Assembly (NCBI GenBank): GCA_963843465.1
Contig: CAWJKP010000003.1
Span: 1,364,001-1,428,000 of the forward strand
DNA: 64,000 bases
Direction of reading: 5' to 3'
From: CAWJKP01 sp963843465
Lineage (GTDB): Bacteria > Planctomycetota > Planctomycetia > Pirellulales > Thermoguttaceae
Positions 11,590 through 20,994 of the stretch are shown here, piece after piece. A program made the position numbers and the translations under genes. Under the pieces are notes generated by a model. That model was not told where the DNA came from. It was given only the letters and a program-made list of their open reading frames with translations, and did not search any database. Each line of letters opens with the position of its first letter. Within the stretch, counting starts at the first letter, position 1.

Positions 11590-12908
11590 TAGTACCGCGT
11601 TTCGCAAGTTGATCGGTTCGTGTTGGCAAGAATCGGGGTTGAGTGAAAATGGGTTTGATGGTTAAATGCCGGTCCTAACGTGTTCTATTGTAAGGAGGTT
11701 ACAACGGCACAAGGAGTGTGCTTCATGGTTGCCCCGACGATTGCCCTGGAGGCCGGGGAGGCGAGACGGCTACGGCGGATTTGCCAAGCGCGTTCTGCCG
11801 CCCAAGCAAAGGTCTTCCGCGCCGCCTGGTCTTGCGATGCGCGGAGCCGGACGATCCGACGAATTGGCAGGTGGCCGTGGAATTCGGCTGCGATCCTGAC
11901 ACGGTATCCAAATGGCGCAGGCGTTTCGCAGCAAAGCGCCTGGACGGCCTGGACGATGCTCCGCGGAGCGGTCGGCCCAGGTTCTTTCCCCCTGAGGACC
12001 AGCACCGCGTGATGGTGTTGGCCACCGAGAAGCCCGCGGACCACGGCATTCCCGCGGCGCAGTGGTCGCTCTCGGACTTGGCGGCGCGGATCGTCAACGA
12101 CGCGCACGCTGCCGCGATGAGCCGCAGCACGATCTTTCGTGTGCTGCACGAGGCGGCGATCAAGCCCCACAAGAGCCGCTATTGGCTGAACAGCCACGAT
12201 CCCGATTTTGAGTCCAAGACGTTGGAGATCGCCCGTCTTTATCTGGACGCGCCGCGACTGCACCAGCAGGGGGAATTGGTGATCTGCACGGACGAAAAGA
12301 CGAGCATTCAAGCCTTGGAGCCGAAATACCCCACCAAGCCTCTCCAACCGGGCAGGCCGGCGTTGCGAGAGTTCGAGTACGTCCGTCACGGCACCCGTTG
12401 CCTGATCGCCAGCCTGATCGTGCCCACTGGCGAGGTGGTTGGCGACGTGCTTCCTCAGCGGACCAGCGCCGACTTCTGCCGACACGTCCGCCATGTGGCG
12501 CGGCAATTCCCCGAGGTCCAGCGATTCCATTGGGTGATGGACAACCTGAACACCCATTGGAGCCTGGACTTGTGCCGCACCATCGCGCGGTTGTCGTCCG
12601 TGCGCTTTGAGCCGAAGCAGCTCCGCACCGGCAACGAGCGTCGGGCCTTCCTCACGAATCCTGAGCATAAGCACGTGATTCATTACACGCCCAAACACGG
12701 CAGTTGGTTGAACCAGATCAAGATTTGGTTCGGCGTCTTGCAACGGCGGTTGTTGCGTCGCGGGGAGTTCTCCTCGAAAGCCGACCTCACGCGCCAACTC
12801 TTGGCATACCTCGAATACTACAATGTCCACTGGGCGCGGCCCTACCGCTGGACTTACACCGGCCAGCCGTTGGCCGCATAACCGACGAATTTGTGAAACG
12901 CGGTACTA
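11590..12908 (+). mobile_element. IS630-family insertion sequence
   Basis: About 1.3 kb bounded by TA dinucleotides, the IS630/mariner target duplication. The left end GTACCGCGTTTCGCAAGTTG matches the inverse of the right end, which reads GTACCGCGTTTCACAAATTC, over about 27 bases with a few mismatches. One transposase gene fills the interior. It sits inside a small gene of the MoxR/Bat cluster. Confidence 0.9.
11725..12881 (+). CDS. IS630-family transposase (frameshifted, catalytic Glu replaced)
   Basis: DDE transposase. An N-terminal helix-turn-helix (VAVEFGCDPDTVSKWRRRF) precedes the catalytic domain, with first Asp in ICTDEKTS and second in WVMDNLNTH. The third acidic position, normally Glu in the family motif NQIEIWF, reads NQIKIWFG: AAG for GAG, one transition. 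The N-terminal 35 codons (MVAPTIALEAGEARRLRRI) are in another frame and join at RLVLRCAEPDD if one C is added near 11833, so the ATG at 11725 is the likely start. With the Glu-to-Lys change the copy is probably inactive; the frameshift may be a sequence error. Confidence 0.85.
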
Positions 12909-13054
12909 GTCATTATAGTTCTGGTCGCAGCCGTAGTCACTTGCATCGCCATTACGCGCCCGCTTCCGCTTTGGCTGTCAAAGTGGATTACAAAAGTGAT
13001 TGCGGATCTGGTGGCGTACCTGAAGAGTAGAGTTTTCGACCCTTGGTTCCAATA

Positions 13055-16000
13055 ATGCCCCCCTCGCATTTCAATCCCCTGGCGATCGCGTTCTGGTTGG
13101 CGCTGGCGGTATTGTTGCCGGCGGGGTGGGCCGGTCTACACCTGGTCGGCCGCCGCGCGAAGCGGACGACGGCGATCCGGCTCTTGTTCGCCGCCCGAGT
13201 CCTGGCGGGGTTCGCCTGCTTCTGGATGCTGATCCACGGCCTCGGTTGGCTGTTGATGGTCGGCGGCGGATGGACCGGCGGGCTGGTCGCGTTTTCGGCC
13301 GCCGCGGCGACGGAAACCGTGATCTGGCTCTCCGCCGCCGAGCGAAAGACGCTCACGCCCCGCATCGGCCGCTGGCTCTTGGGACTGCGGTTGTCGCTGG
13401 TGCTCTTGCTCTTGTGCGTGCTGTTGCAGCCGGTGATCAGCTACGAGACCGAGACCCGGCACGAGCGGTTCATCGCCGTGCTGGTGGACGATTCAGCCTC
13501 GATGCAGCTTTCCGATCCGCAGTCCACGCCGGGCGAGAAGCTCGGGCTGGCCCGGCTCTACGGGCGGACGCCCGTCGGTCCGCCCAGCCGGCTGGGCCAG
13601 TCGTTGGTCCAACTGGCGGCTCTCCGCCGGGAATTGGAATCGCAACTCGGCGCGCTACGGGCCATTCCCCCGGGCGACCCCGAGTCGATCGCCGCGCAGA
13701 TCCGCCGCCGCCGCGGCCCGCTGATCGGGTTGTTGGGCAAGCTCAAGGAGTTCGCCGCCGCCAACTGCCGCGAGCTGGCAGGTCTGTTGCCGGCAAGGCC
13801 CAAGGCCGACGCCAAGCTCCGGCAGGCGGTGCAGGCGGCTTTCGAGGGGCTGGAGAAACTGCCCTCCGGCGAACTGGACCCCTTGCGAAAACTCGTGGAG
13901 TCCGAGCCGTCGGCCGCGCTGGCCGGGGCGCTGGAGCCGATCCGCGGTCAGGCCGGCAAGCTGGTCGATCAGCTCCAGGCGATGGAGATCCAATGGGAGC
14001 CGTTGCCGGCCGCGTTGGACGAGGCGCTCTATCTCTCGCTTTCGCTTGCCAAGAGGGAGGAGATCGACCATTTGCTCCAGGAGACGCGGCAGGCGGTCGC
14101 CCGGCAGGTGCTGTTGGCGGCCCCATCTCAGCCCGAAGCGCAAGCGAGGGACCGGGCGGGAAAGGCTTGTCTGCTGGACGAGTTGGCCCGCGACCACTCG
14201 TTGCGGCTGGTGCTGGTGGCGGCCAAGCCCCGGCCGACCGATCCCCGCCAATGGCGATCGTCGGCGCTGGCCGAGGACGAGGCCGAAGTCGACGGCACGA
14301 TGTCCACGGCCGACTGGCGCAAGGCGACCGACCTGGCGGCGGCGATCCAGCAGGTCCAGCGGGAGATCCCCGCCGATCAGTTTGCCGGCGTGCTGGTGGT
14401 CAGCGACGGGCGTCACAACCACGGTTCCCCGGTCGAGCCCGTGGCCCGGGAGTTGGGGTTGCACGGCGTGCCCATCGCGTCGATCGTGATCGGCAGTGCC
14501 GCTCCCCGCCGCGACGCGGCCCTGGCCGACGTCCGCGCGCCGGAGACGGTCTTCCTCGGCGACAAAGTCCATCTGAACGCCGCCGTCAAGGCGACCGGTT
14601 GCCGCGGCCAACCGGTGGTGTTGAAACTGGTCTACGGGGGGAAAACGATCGAGGAGAAAACGATCCAGGTGGCGGACGACGACTTCCGTGCGACGGTGCC
14701 GCTGGTGCACGAGCCGAAGGAAGTCGGCATCCACGCGTACCGGATCGAGTTGCAGCCGCCGGTGGGCGACGTTTTTCCGGGGAACAAGAAGGTCGATTGC
14801 CAGGTCGCGGTGACCGACGGGCGGATCAAGCTGTTGCTGGTCGACGACCGCCCCCGCTGGGAGTTCCGCTACTTGCGGAACCTCTTCGCGGGGCGCGACA
14901 AGACGGTGCAGTTGCAATGGGTGCTCCTGCACCCGGACCAGCTTTCCGGGTCTGGCAAGCCGGCGCGGGTGCCGGCCTCGGCGGCCCGCCACTACGGCGA
15001 GTTCGAGGCCACGATGCCGCCGGAAACGGCCGAGGATTGGCTGAAGTTTGAAGTTGTCGTGCTGGGCGATCTGCCGCCGGAGACGTTGGACGAGGCGACG
15101 CTCGGGGTGCTGAAGAAGTTCGTCGGCCAGCAAGGCGGTACGCTGGTCGTCGTCGCCGGGCCGAACTTCATGCCCCATGCCTTCGCCGACTCGCCGCTGG
15201 CGGAGCTGCTGCCGGCCAATTTCGCGAAAGCCTCGGGACCGCAGATCGAGAGCCCCGAGCCTGCCTATCGGCTGCGACTGACCCGCGAAGGGACCACGCA
15301 CCCGATCATGAGCCAGCGGACCAATCCCACTGAGAACCTGGCTATCTGGAACTCGCTTCCGCCGCTGGACTGGCGGCACCCGGTGTTGGAGGTCAAGCCG
15401 GGGGCGACCGTCCTGGCTTACGCCGAGCCGGTGGACCTCGAGGAGCTGGATTCGGCCGCCCCGGTGGGCGTCCAGGCGGCCGCCGCCACCGCCGCCGAGA
15501 TCGACCCCGCGAAGCTGCAGCTCCAGAAGAAAAACCCGCTGATCGTTCTGCAACAGTACGGGGCCGGCAACGTGCTCTTGCTGAACTTCGACCGCACCTG
15601 GCGGCTCCGCTACCGCGTGGGCGATCCCTACCATCACCGCTTCTGGACGCAAGTGCTCCGCTGGGCCACCGCCGCCAAGCTCTCCGCCGGCACGCCGCAC
15701 GTCCGCCTGGGCACCGGGCGGCTGCGCTACCAGGGCGACGAGCCAGTGGTCGTCCGCGCCCAACTCCTCGACGAGGAGAGCAACCCCGTGTCGGGCGGCG
15801 ACGTGCAGGCCCGGGTCTACCTGGACGATCAACTCGTGATGAAGAAGCACCTCGCCTCGATCGCCGACTCCCGCGGTCTCTACCAGGGCGACCTGGGCGC
15901 GATGCACACGGCCGGAACCTACCGCGTGGAGTTGACCGGCTCGTCGGTGGACACGCTGCGGGCATTAGACGATACTGAATCGGTGAAGACCGAGTTTCTG

Positions 16001-16261
16001 GTCACGCCCGTCGAGCGGACCAGCGAGCTGGTAGAGCTTTCGGCCGATTGGAAGATCCCCCGCGAGATGGCCGAGCTGAGCGGCGGCCGCGCGGTCGGTC
16101 CGGCCGACGCCCGGAGTTTGTTGGACGTGTTCCAGAGCGGATCGCGCGACGTGCGCGAAGAGAAGTTCATTCCCTTGTGGGATTCATGGCCCCTGTTGAC
16201 CCTGATCCTCGCGGCGGCCTGCGGGGAATGGGTCCTCCGCAAGAAGGCAGGACTGGTATGA
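13055..16261 (+). CDS. Large VWA / glutamine-amidotransferase-like membrane protein
   Basis: 1068 residues. Three N-terminal membrane helices (FWLALAVLLPAGWAGL, LLFAARVLAGFACFWML, LRLSLVLLLLCVLLQPVI) precede a VWA-like segment with FIAVLVDDSASMQLSD. An Arg/Leu-rich helical region, a second VWA-like part (VLVVSDGRHNHGS) and a class I amidotransferase-like domain (LLLVDDRPRWEFRYLRNLF, VVVLGDLPPETL) follow, and a last helix lies near the C-terminus. No obvious amidotransferase Cys triad is visible. The ATG at 13055 overlaps the preceding small gene's stop, and the TGA overlaps the next gene's ATG. This is the usual third component of the planctomycete MoxR/Bat cluster; its biochemical role is not established. 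Confidence 0.85.
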   Translation: MPPSHFNPLAIAFWLALAVLLPAGWAGLHLVGRRAKRTTAIRLLFAARVLAGFACFWMLIHGLGWLLMVGGGWTGGLVAFSAAAATETVIWLSAAERKTLTPRIGRWLLGLRLSLVLLLLCVLLQPVISYETETRHERFIAVLVDDSASMQLSDPQSTPGEKLGLARLYGRTPVGPPSRLGQSLVQLAALRRELESQLGALRAIPPGDPESIAAQIRRRRGPLIGLLGKLKEFAAANCRELAGLLPARPKADAKLRQAVQAAFEGLEKLPSGELDPLRKLVESEPSAALAGALEPIRGQAGKLVDQLQAMEIQWEPLPAALDEALYLSLSLAKREEIDHLLQETRQAVARQVLLAAPSQPEAQARDRAGKACLLDELARDHSLRLVLVAAKPRPTDPRQWRSSALAEDEAEVDGTMSTADWRKATDLAAAIQQVQREIPADQFAGVLVVSDGRHNHGSPVEPVARELGLHGVPIASIVIGSAAPRRDAALADVRAPETVFLGDKVHLNAAVKATGCRGQPVVLKLVYGGKTIEEKTIQVADDDFRATVPLVHEPKEVGIHAYRIELQPPVGDVFPGNKKVDCQVAVTDGRIKLLLVDDRPRWEFRYLRNLFAGRDKTVQLQWVLLHPDQLSGSGKPARVPASAARHYGEFEATMPPETAEDWLKFEVVVLGDLPPETLDEATLGVLKKFVGQQGGTLVVVAGPNFMPHAFADSPLAELLPANFAKASGPQIESPEPAYRLRLTREGTTHPIMSQRTNPTENLAIWNSLPPLDWRHPVLEVKPGATVLAYAEPVDLEELDSAAPVGVQAAAATAAEIDPAKLQLQKKNPLIVLQQYGAGNVLLLNFDRTWRLRYRVGDPYHHRFWTQVLRWATAAKLSAGTPHVRLGTGRLRYQGDEPVVVRAQLLDEESNPVSGGDVQARVYLDDQLVMKKHLASIADSRGLYQGDLGAMHTAGTYRVELTGSSVDTLRALDDTESVKTEFLVTPVERTSELVELSADWKIPREMAELSGGRAVGPADARSLLDVFQSGSRDVREEKFIPLWDSWPLLTLILAAACGEWVLRKKAGLV
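14129..14153. repeat. Single arm of the SPKRKRG repeat inside a coding region
   Basis: CAGCCCGAAGCGCAAGCGAG inside the 1068-residue gene matches the arm of the hairpins at 5410 and 56461. It is read here in a different frame as QPEAQARD. Only one arm is present, so it is either a decayed insertion or a chance remnant. Confidence 0.6.
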
Positions 16262-19200
16262 GCACTGCACCCGCACAACCGCCGCCGTTGGGAAAAGCGC
16301 TGTCGCAGCCGATCGTGAAGAAGCTCGAAGCCGTGATCCGGCGGATTCGCCGCGTCATGCTGCTGCGCGGACTGTTGGGGCTGGCCGCGGCGATCCTGGC
16401 CACACTGCTGACCCTGATGGCCGTGGATGCCGCCGTGATCTTCTTCTCCGAAGCGGCCCGCTGGCTCTTGACGCTCGGCGGGCTGGCGGTGATCTTGCTG
16501 GCCGCGGCCTGGTTCATCAGCCGGCCGCTTCGCTGGAAGATCAGTCTGGCCGCCATTGCCCAGGTAGTCGAGACCCAGCACCCCGAGCTCCAGGAACGGA
16601 TCAGCTCGACCGTCGAGCTCCGCGGACTGACGGGCTCGGGGGAAGAGGACCGGCAAAAGGCGCCTGCCGCCTTTTCCGCCGGCTCGGAAGAGCTGATCGC
16701 CGCCCTGGCCGAAGAGGCGACGCTGGAAGCCGGGCACGTCGACCCGCGGAAGGAAGTCAGCACGCGCTCGGCCCGGCCTTTCCTTCTCGCTGCGGCAGCG
16801 CTGGCCGGCGTGCTGGGCCTGATCTTCGCGCTCTGGCCGCGCCATGCGTCGGTGGTCTTGGCCCGGGTGGTGGCCCCGGGGATGAACCTGGGGAACGTCT
16901 ACTCGGTCAATCTCCACGTCCAGCCGGGCAACCGCACGGTGGCCATCGGCGACGCGGTGACCCTGGAAGCGTCGGCCGCCGGCCCGCAGGACCTCTCCGG
17001 CGCGGTACTGGAAACGATCAATGCCACGGGTCACGAGGGACGCCAAAAGGCCCCGCCGGCGATCGCTTCCCCGGACCAGGCCGTGGTCGCTTGGAACTTT
17101 CCGGCCGTGATGAGCGGCTTCCGCTACCGGGTCCGCGCCGGCCGCGCGCTGAGCGAGTATTACCGCATCGACGCCGTCCCCAGGCCGCAGGTCCAGTCGA
17201 TCGAGGTCCGCTACGACTACCCCGAGTACACGGTCCTCAAGCCGCAAACGTTCAAGGAGCTGCCGGCCGTGGTGGAAGCGGTCGTCGGCACCCGGGTGAC
17301 CTTGGCGGTCACCATGACGGAGCCGATCGCCCGTTGGCAGGTGCAACTCAACGGCAAGCCGTTGGCCGGGCTCGGGCCGGACGCCGGGGCTAACGGAACG
17401 CCGGCAGGAACGCCGGTTAGCCGAGATTCCGTTAGCCCCGGCGGCCACGCCGCTGTTAGCCCAGGCGGCGCCGGCTGGCAAGCAGCCAGTGGCACCGGGA
17501 GCCAGCCGGCGAAAGTCGTCTCCTGGACCTTTTCGCTGGAACCCGAGAACGTCGGGCCATGTCGCGGTCGCCATGGAAGACCAGCACGGCATCTCCTGCG
17601 ACCCGCTGGGCTTCGAGGTCCGCGCGATCCCTGACGGACCGCCGACGATTGCGATCGTCGATCCCAAGGAGTCGAGCCTCACGCGCAAGCCCCAGGACCG
17701 GCTGACCGTCGGCTACCAGGCCCAGGACGACTTCGGCCTCAGTGCGATCGAGATGCTCGTACGGATTGACGCGGGCGAGCCGACGGTTATTCCGCAGCCC
17801 TTCCCCGCCGGCGTCCAGCCGCCGTTTTGCGCCTGCCGCGGCGAGGCCGTCTTGGACCTCGGCCAACTCGACCTGAGACAGGCCCGGCGGGTGACCGTGA
17901 TGATGCAGGTCCGGGACACGCTGCCCAAGTCGCTCCAAGGAGCGCACCAGGTCACCAGCAAGCCGCTGGTGATCGAGATCGACCACTCCGGCGAGTCGCC
18001 CGTGGTCCAGCTCGATCCGGCCGAGGCGGCCCGCGCCGCGGCGTTGGCCAAGGAAGCCCAAGAACTCCAGCAGATGGCCCAGGAGCAACAGCAAGTGGCC
18101 GAGCAGGAGAAGCAGGCCGCCGAGAAGGCCGATCCCCAGGCCGCGGCGCAGCGCCCGACCCCCAGTTGCAGAAAGAGCAGGAGAAACTGGCCAACGAGAC
18201 GGCCGATGAGGTCAAGAAAGACCCCCAGGCCCTGCAAAACGAGCTGCGGGCCGACCAGAAGCAAGCCCAAGATCTGGCGGCCGACGCCCAGAAGCTGAGC
18301 GACCAGGAGAAGCATCTCCAGCAGCAGTCGCAGGCCGATCCCCAGGCCGATCGCGAGAATCTCAAGAACGCAATCCTCGACCAGTTGGCGCAGCGCAGAA
18401 GCGGCTGGCCGACCAGGCGGGCCAGTTGCAGGCCGAGATGAAGGCTGCCGCCCAGGCCGAGGCCGATGCGGCGGCATCCGACCAGGCCAAGGCGGATCAG
18501 GCCAAGGCCGATCAAGCCAAGGCCGATCAGGTGGCCACCGCCCAGCAGGAGTTGGCCAAGTCGGCGCAGGATCTCGTCGAGCACGATACGGCCGATGCGG
18601 CCAAGCAGGCCCACGAGGCAGAGAAGCAACTCGACGCCACGGCGGCGAACCAACCGCTGGCCGCCGCCGAAAAGAACCTGGCCTCGGCCATGGACGACGT
18701 GAACAAGGGGGCCCTGGAAAGCGCCCTGGAGAAGCTGCAGCAGGACGTCCAGCAGCAAGTCCAACAGGACAAGGCCGCGGCCCAGGACCTAGCCGCCCGG
18801 GCGGAAGGCGTCAGTCCGGATCAGCAGGCCCAACAGGCGGCCCAACAAGCGGCGGACCAGCTCGCCGAAGCCGGTCAACAGTCGCAGCAGGCCGAGCAGT
18901 CGCTGGCCCAGGCGCAGAAGTCGACGGACCAGGCGCAGGCCTCGGCCGACAAGCCGCAGGAAGCCGCCCAGGCCCGGCAGGCGGCGAGCCAGGCCGACCA
19001 GGCGGCCGGCAAGGAGCAGGCTCAGGCAGCCGACGCCTTACACCAGGCGGCCGGCGATCTCCAAAAGCTCGGCGGCGAGTTGGGGCGGCAAGCGGACGCG
19101 GCGGCCCAGCCGGCCCCTGCCCAAGGCTCGCCGGAGGAGAAGTCGCTGGCCTCGGCGCTGGACAAGGCGCTGGACAGTGCCAGCGAGGCGGCCCACGCCC

Positions 19201-19634
19201 ACGACGCGGCGCACGCCGCGACTGAATCGGGCAAGGCGGCCCACGACATGGCCCAGGCGGCCGACGCGGCCCAGCGGGCGGCCAAGTCGGCCCAGGCCCA
19301 GGCGGTCGCCCACGGCCAGGCGAAGGCCGCCGCCTCGCAGGCGCGATCCGCCGGCAAGCCGGGAAAGGCGCCCGGCACGATGCCCGCCGCCCCCGGGAGC
19401 AAGATGGCTCAGGTTGCCGCTACGCCGCCTCCCGCGGCTACGGAGAACGACCCTGGCAAGCTCAAGCTTTCCGACAAGACCGACGCCGACTGGGCCAAGT
19501 TCCAGGGCAAGGTCAATCGCGGAGCCCAGGACGACCACGCCAAGAACACGCCGGAGGAGTACCGCGACCTGGTGAACCGCTATTTCGAAGAGCTCGCCCG
19601 CCAGGGCGGACGGTCCGAGGGGAAAGGAAAGTGA
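16258..19634 (+). CDS. DUF4175-like membrane protein with long Ala/Gln/Asp coiled coil (three frameshifts)
   Basis: N-terminus with two membrane helices (LLRGLLGLAAAILATLLTLMAV, WLLTLGGLAVILLAAAWFI), a third near residue 185, then Ig-like extracytoplasmic domains (VRYDYPEYTVLKPQTFKELP, YQAQDDFGLSAIEMLVRID). A C-terminal half of about 480 residues is very rich in Gln, Ala, Lys and Asp, with runs such as QAKADQAKADQAKADQ. Indels near 17563 (extra C), 18150 and 18390 (each one G lost from CAGGCG) split the reading frame; corrected length is about 1125 residues. ATGA start overlaps the previous gene. The product probably spans the periplasm; no enzymatic motif was seen. Confidence 0.8.
17377..17475. 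repeat. GTTAGCCCCGGCGGCCACGC repeat inside the DUF4175-like gene
   Basis: Composite inverted repeat: GGACGCCGGGGCTAACGG on the left, GTTAGCCCCGGCGGCCACGC on the right, with an extra partial copy (GTTAGCCCAGGCGGCGCCGG) at the end. It is translated in frame as a Gly/Ala/Thr/Pro linker between LAGLGPD and SWTFSLEPENVG, so it behaves as an in-frame insertion. Confidence 0.78.
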
Positions 19635-19639
19635 GGAAG

Positions 19640-19661
19640 GTAGGTTATGCTTCAGCATAAC
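19640..19661. repeat. GTAGGTTATGCTTCAGCATAAC element carrying a start codon
   Basis: Small palindrome, TTATGCTTCAGCATAA, identical in type to the arms at 32126-32180 and near 53633. The ATG in its left arm is the only plausible start codon of the downstream secreted protein. Confidence 0.72.
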
Positions 19662-20786
19662 AAAATCCAAAACCCAAAATCCAAAATCTTCTGCTTCCTC
19701 CTCGTCGTCCTGCTCCTGCCCCCGGCCGCCCGGGCGGATGAGGAATCGCCGCGCCTGTTGGCTTACCACGAGCGGATCGATCGGGCGGTGGACAACGGCC
19801 TGCGGTTCCTGGCCAGCCAGCAGATCAGCAAGCTCCAGGCCGAGGACTCCAAGGAGCCTTACCTGGCCGGCTCGCTGCGCGGCTTCGAGCCGGGCAATAC
19901 GGGCCTGACCTCCCTGGCCGTGATGGCCTTTCTCTCCAAGGGTTACACGCCCGGCCACGGCCGCTACGGCCAGGTGATCGACCACGGCATCGACTACGTG
20001 CTCAGCCAGCAGTACCCCAGCGGCCTGATCTTTTCCAGACAGCACCCTGGCAACGGGAACGGGATGATGTATAGCCACGCCATCTCGACGCTGCTGTTGG
20101 CCGAGGCCTCGGGGATGGTCGATCCGGCCCGGCAGACGAAGATCGACGAGACCCTGCCCAAGGCCCTGGCGCTGTTGCTCACGGCCCAGCAGGTGCCCAA
20201 GGGGCCCGACCATGCCGGCGGCTGGCGCTACAATCCCACCAGCAATGACAGCGATCTGTCGCTGACCGGCTGGTCGATCATGGCCTTGCGGGCGGGCCGG
20301 CTCAACGGCGTGCCCGTGCCCAAGCAGAACATCCAGCAGGCCGTCCAGTACATCCACAAGTGCCGCATCGACTCCGACGGCGGCTTCGCCTACCAGCCCC
20401 ACCAGGGCTCGACCGTGGGCCTGACCGGCTGCGCCGTGCTTTGCATGGAGCTCTGCGGGGCGCACGGCGACAAGGTCGTGCAGCCGGCCGGCGATTACAT
20501 CCTGGCCCACCTGCCCGACCATCCCGACGGCGGCATGAAGACCTACTACGCCTATTACTACTGCTCCCAGGCCACTTTCCAGCTCGGCTCCCGCTACTGG
20601 GAAACCTGGGCCCCGCGGATGTACGACCTCTTGTTGGCCAGCCAGCAGCCCAACGGCGCCTGGAACGGCGAGTACGGCGAGACCTACTGCACGCCCATGT
20701 GTATCCTGGCGATGACCGTCTCCTACCGTCAACTGCCGATCTACCAGCGCGACGACAGCTATGAGGAGTCGGGCGAGAAACCGTGA
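19647..20786 (+). CDS. Secreted squalene-cyclase/prenyltransferase-fold protein
   Basis: 379 residues. A signal peptide (FCFLLVVLLLPPAARADEE) leads to an alpha/alpha-barrel repeat protein of the prenyltransferase/squalene-oxidase type, with repeated units GLRFLASQQ, GIDYVLSQQYPSG, AVQYIHKCRIDSDGGFAYQP and LLLASQQPNGAWNGEYGETY. The DxDD cyclase motif is absent, so terpene cyclase activity is unlikely; family members in planctomycetes are generally uncharacterised exported proteins. It ends the MoxR/Bat cluster. The start lies inside a repeat palindrome, and the first 14 residues (MLQHNKIQNPKSKI) are encoded by repeat-derived DNA, including an AATCCAAAA phrase. Confidence 0.85.
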   Translation: MLQHNKIQNPKSKIFCFLLVVLLLPPAARADEESPRLLAYHERIDRAVDNGLRFLASQQISKLQAEDSKEPYLAGSLRGFEPGNTGLTSLAVMAFLSKGYTPGHGRYGQVIDHGIDYVLSQQYPSGLIFSRQHPGNGNGMMYSHAISTLLLAEASGMVDPARQTKIDETLPKALALLLTAQQVPKGPDHAGGWRYNPTSNDSDLSLTGWSIMALRAGRLNGVPVPKQNIQQAVQYIHKCRIDSDGGFAYQPHQGSTVGLTGCAVLCMELCGAHGDKVVQPAGDYILAHLPDHPDGGMKTYYAYYYCSQATFQLGSRYWETWAPRMYDLLLASQQPNGAWNGEYGETYCTPMCILAMTVSYRQLPIYQRDDSYEESGEKP

Positions 20787-20893
20787 TGCTACTGGATAGA
20801 TGGATAGACGTGCTGATTCTCGCTATTGGCGTTGCGGCAGTTGCCGCCTTGATTCGCCAAACCCGCGGCGGAAAAGGCGGTGGCGTGAACTGA
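20786..20893 (+). CDS. Possible 35-residue single-helix membrane peptide
   Basis: Starts at an ATG overlapping the stop of the squalene-cyclase-fold gene (TGATG), a common coupling signal. It encodes MLLDRWIDVLILAIGVAAVA followed by ALIRQTRGGKGG and a short tail: one hydrophobic helix with a basic, Gly-rich end. It is too short for family assignment. The frame and hydrophobic profile favour a real peptide over the overlapping, arginine-rich alternative frame. Confidence 0.45.
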   Translation: MLLDRWIDVLILAIGVAAVAALIRQTRGGKGGGVN

Positions 20894-20994
20894 TAAGCAC
20901 AATCACGAAACCGCGAAACGACGAAAGCCCGAGAGAAGCGCAGGGGAGGGCGACGACAATCGCGTGGCGAGAGGATAGGAACCAACGAATCTGG

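Larger units (their letters stand above)
11556..13055 (+). pseudogene. Small single-helix membrane protein split by an IS630-type element
   Basis: Removing the element at 11590-12908 and one TA copy joins GTG-started MTPRMKNRLILL (11556-11591) to VIIVLVAAVVTCIAITRPL... (from 12909). The result is a 60-residue protein with one membrane helix and a C-terminus ending FDPWFQ. The frame is kept exactly across the junction, and its TAA stop overlaps the ATG of the next gene (TAATG), so it was a translationally coupled member of the MoxR/Bat cluster. A purine-rich AAGGAAAGGG precedes the start. It is now truncated after 12 native codons. Function unknown. Confidence 0.7.

Noticed and set aside
11718..11850. 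Programmed frameshifting in the IS630-type transposase
   Set aside because: No slippery heptamer; the break looks like a missing C, as in many unrelated genes here.
13655..15907. 750-codon open frame on the minus strand
   Set aside because: Antisense to the 1068-residue VWA protein; composition (His, Arg, Gln rich) is typical of a shadow frame.
19647..20786. Squalene-hopene cyclase (hopanoid synthesis)
   Set aside because: Barrel repeats and signal peptide are present but the DxDD catalytic motif and the usual length of about 650 residues are not.
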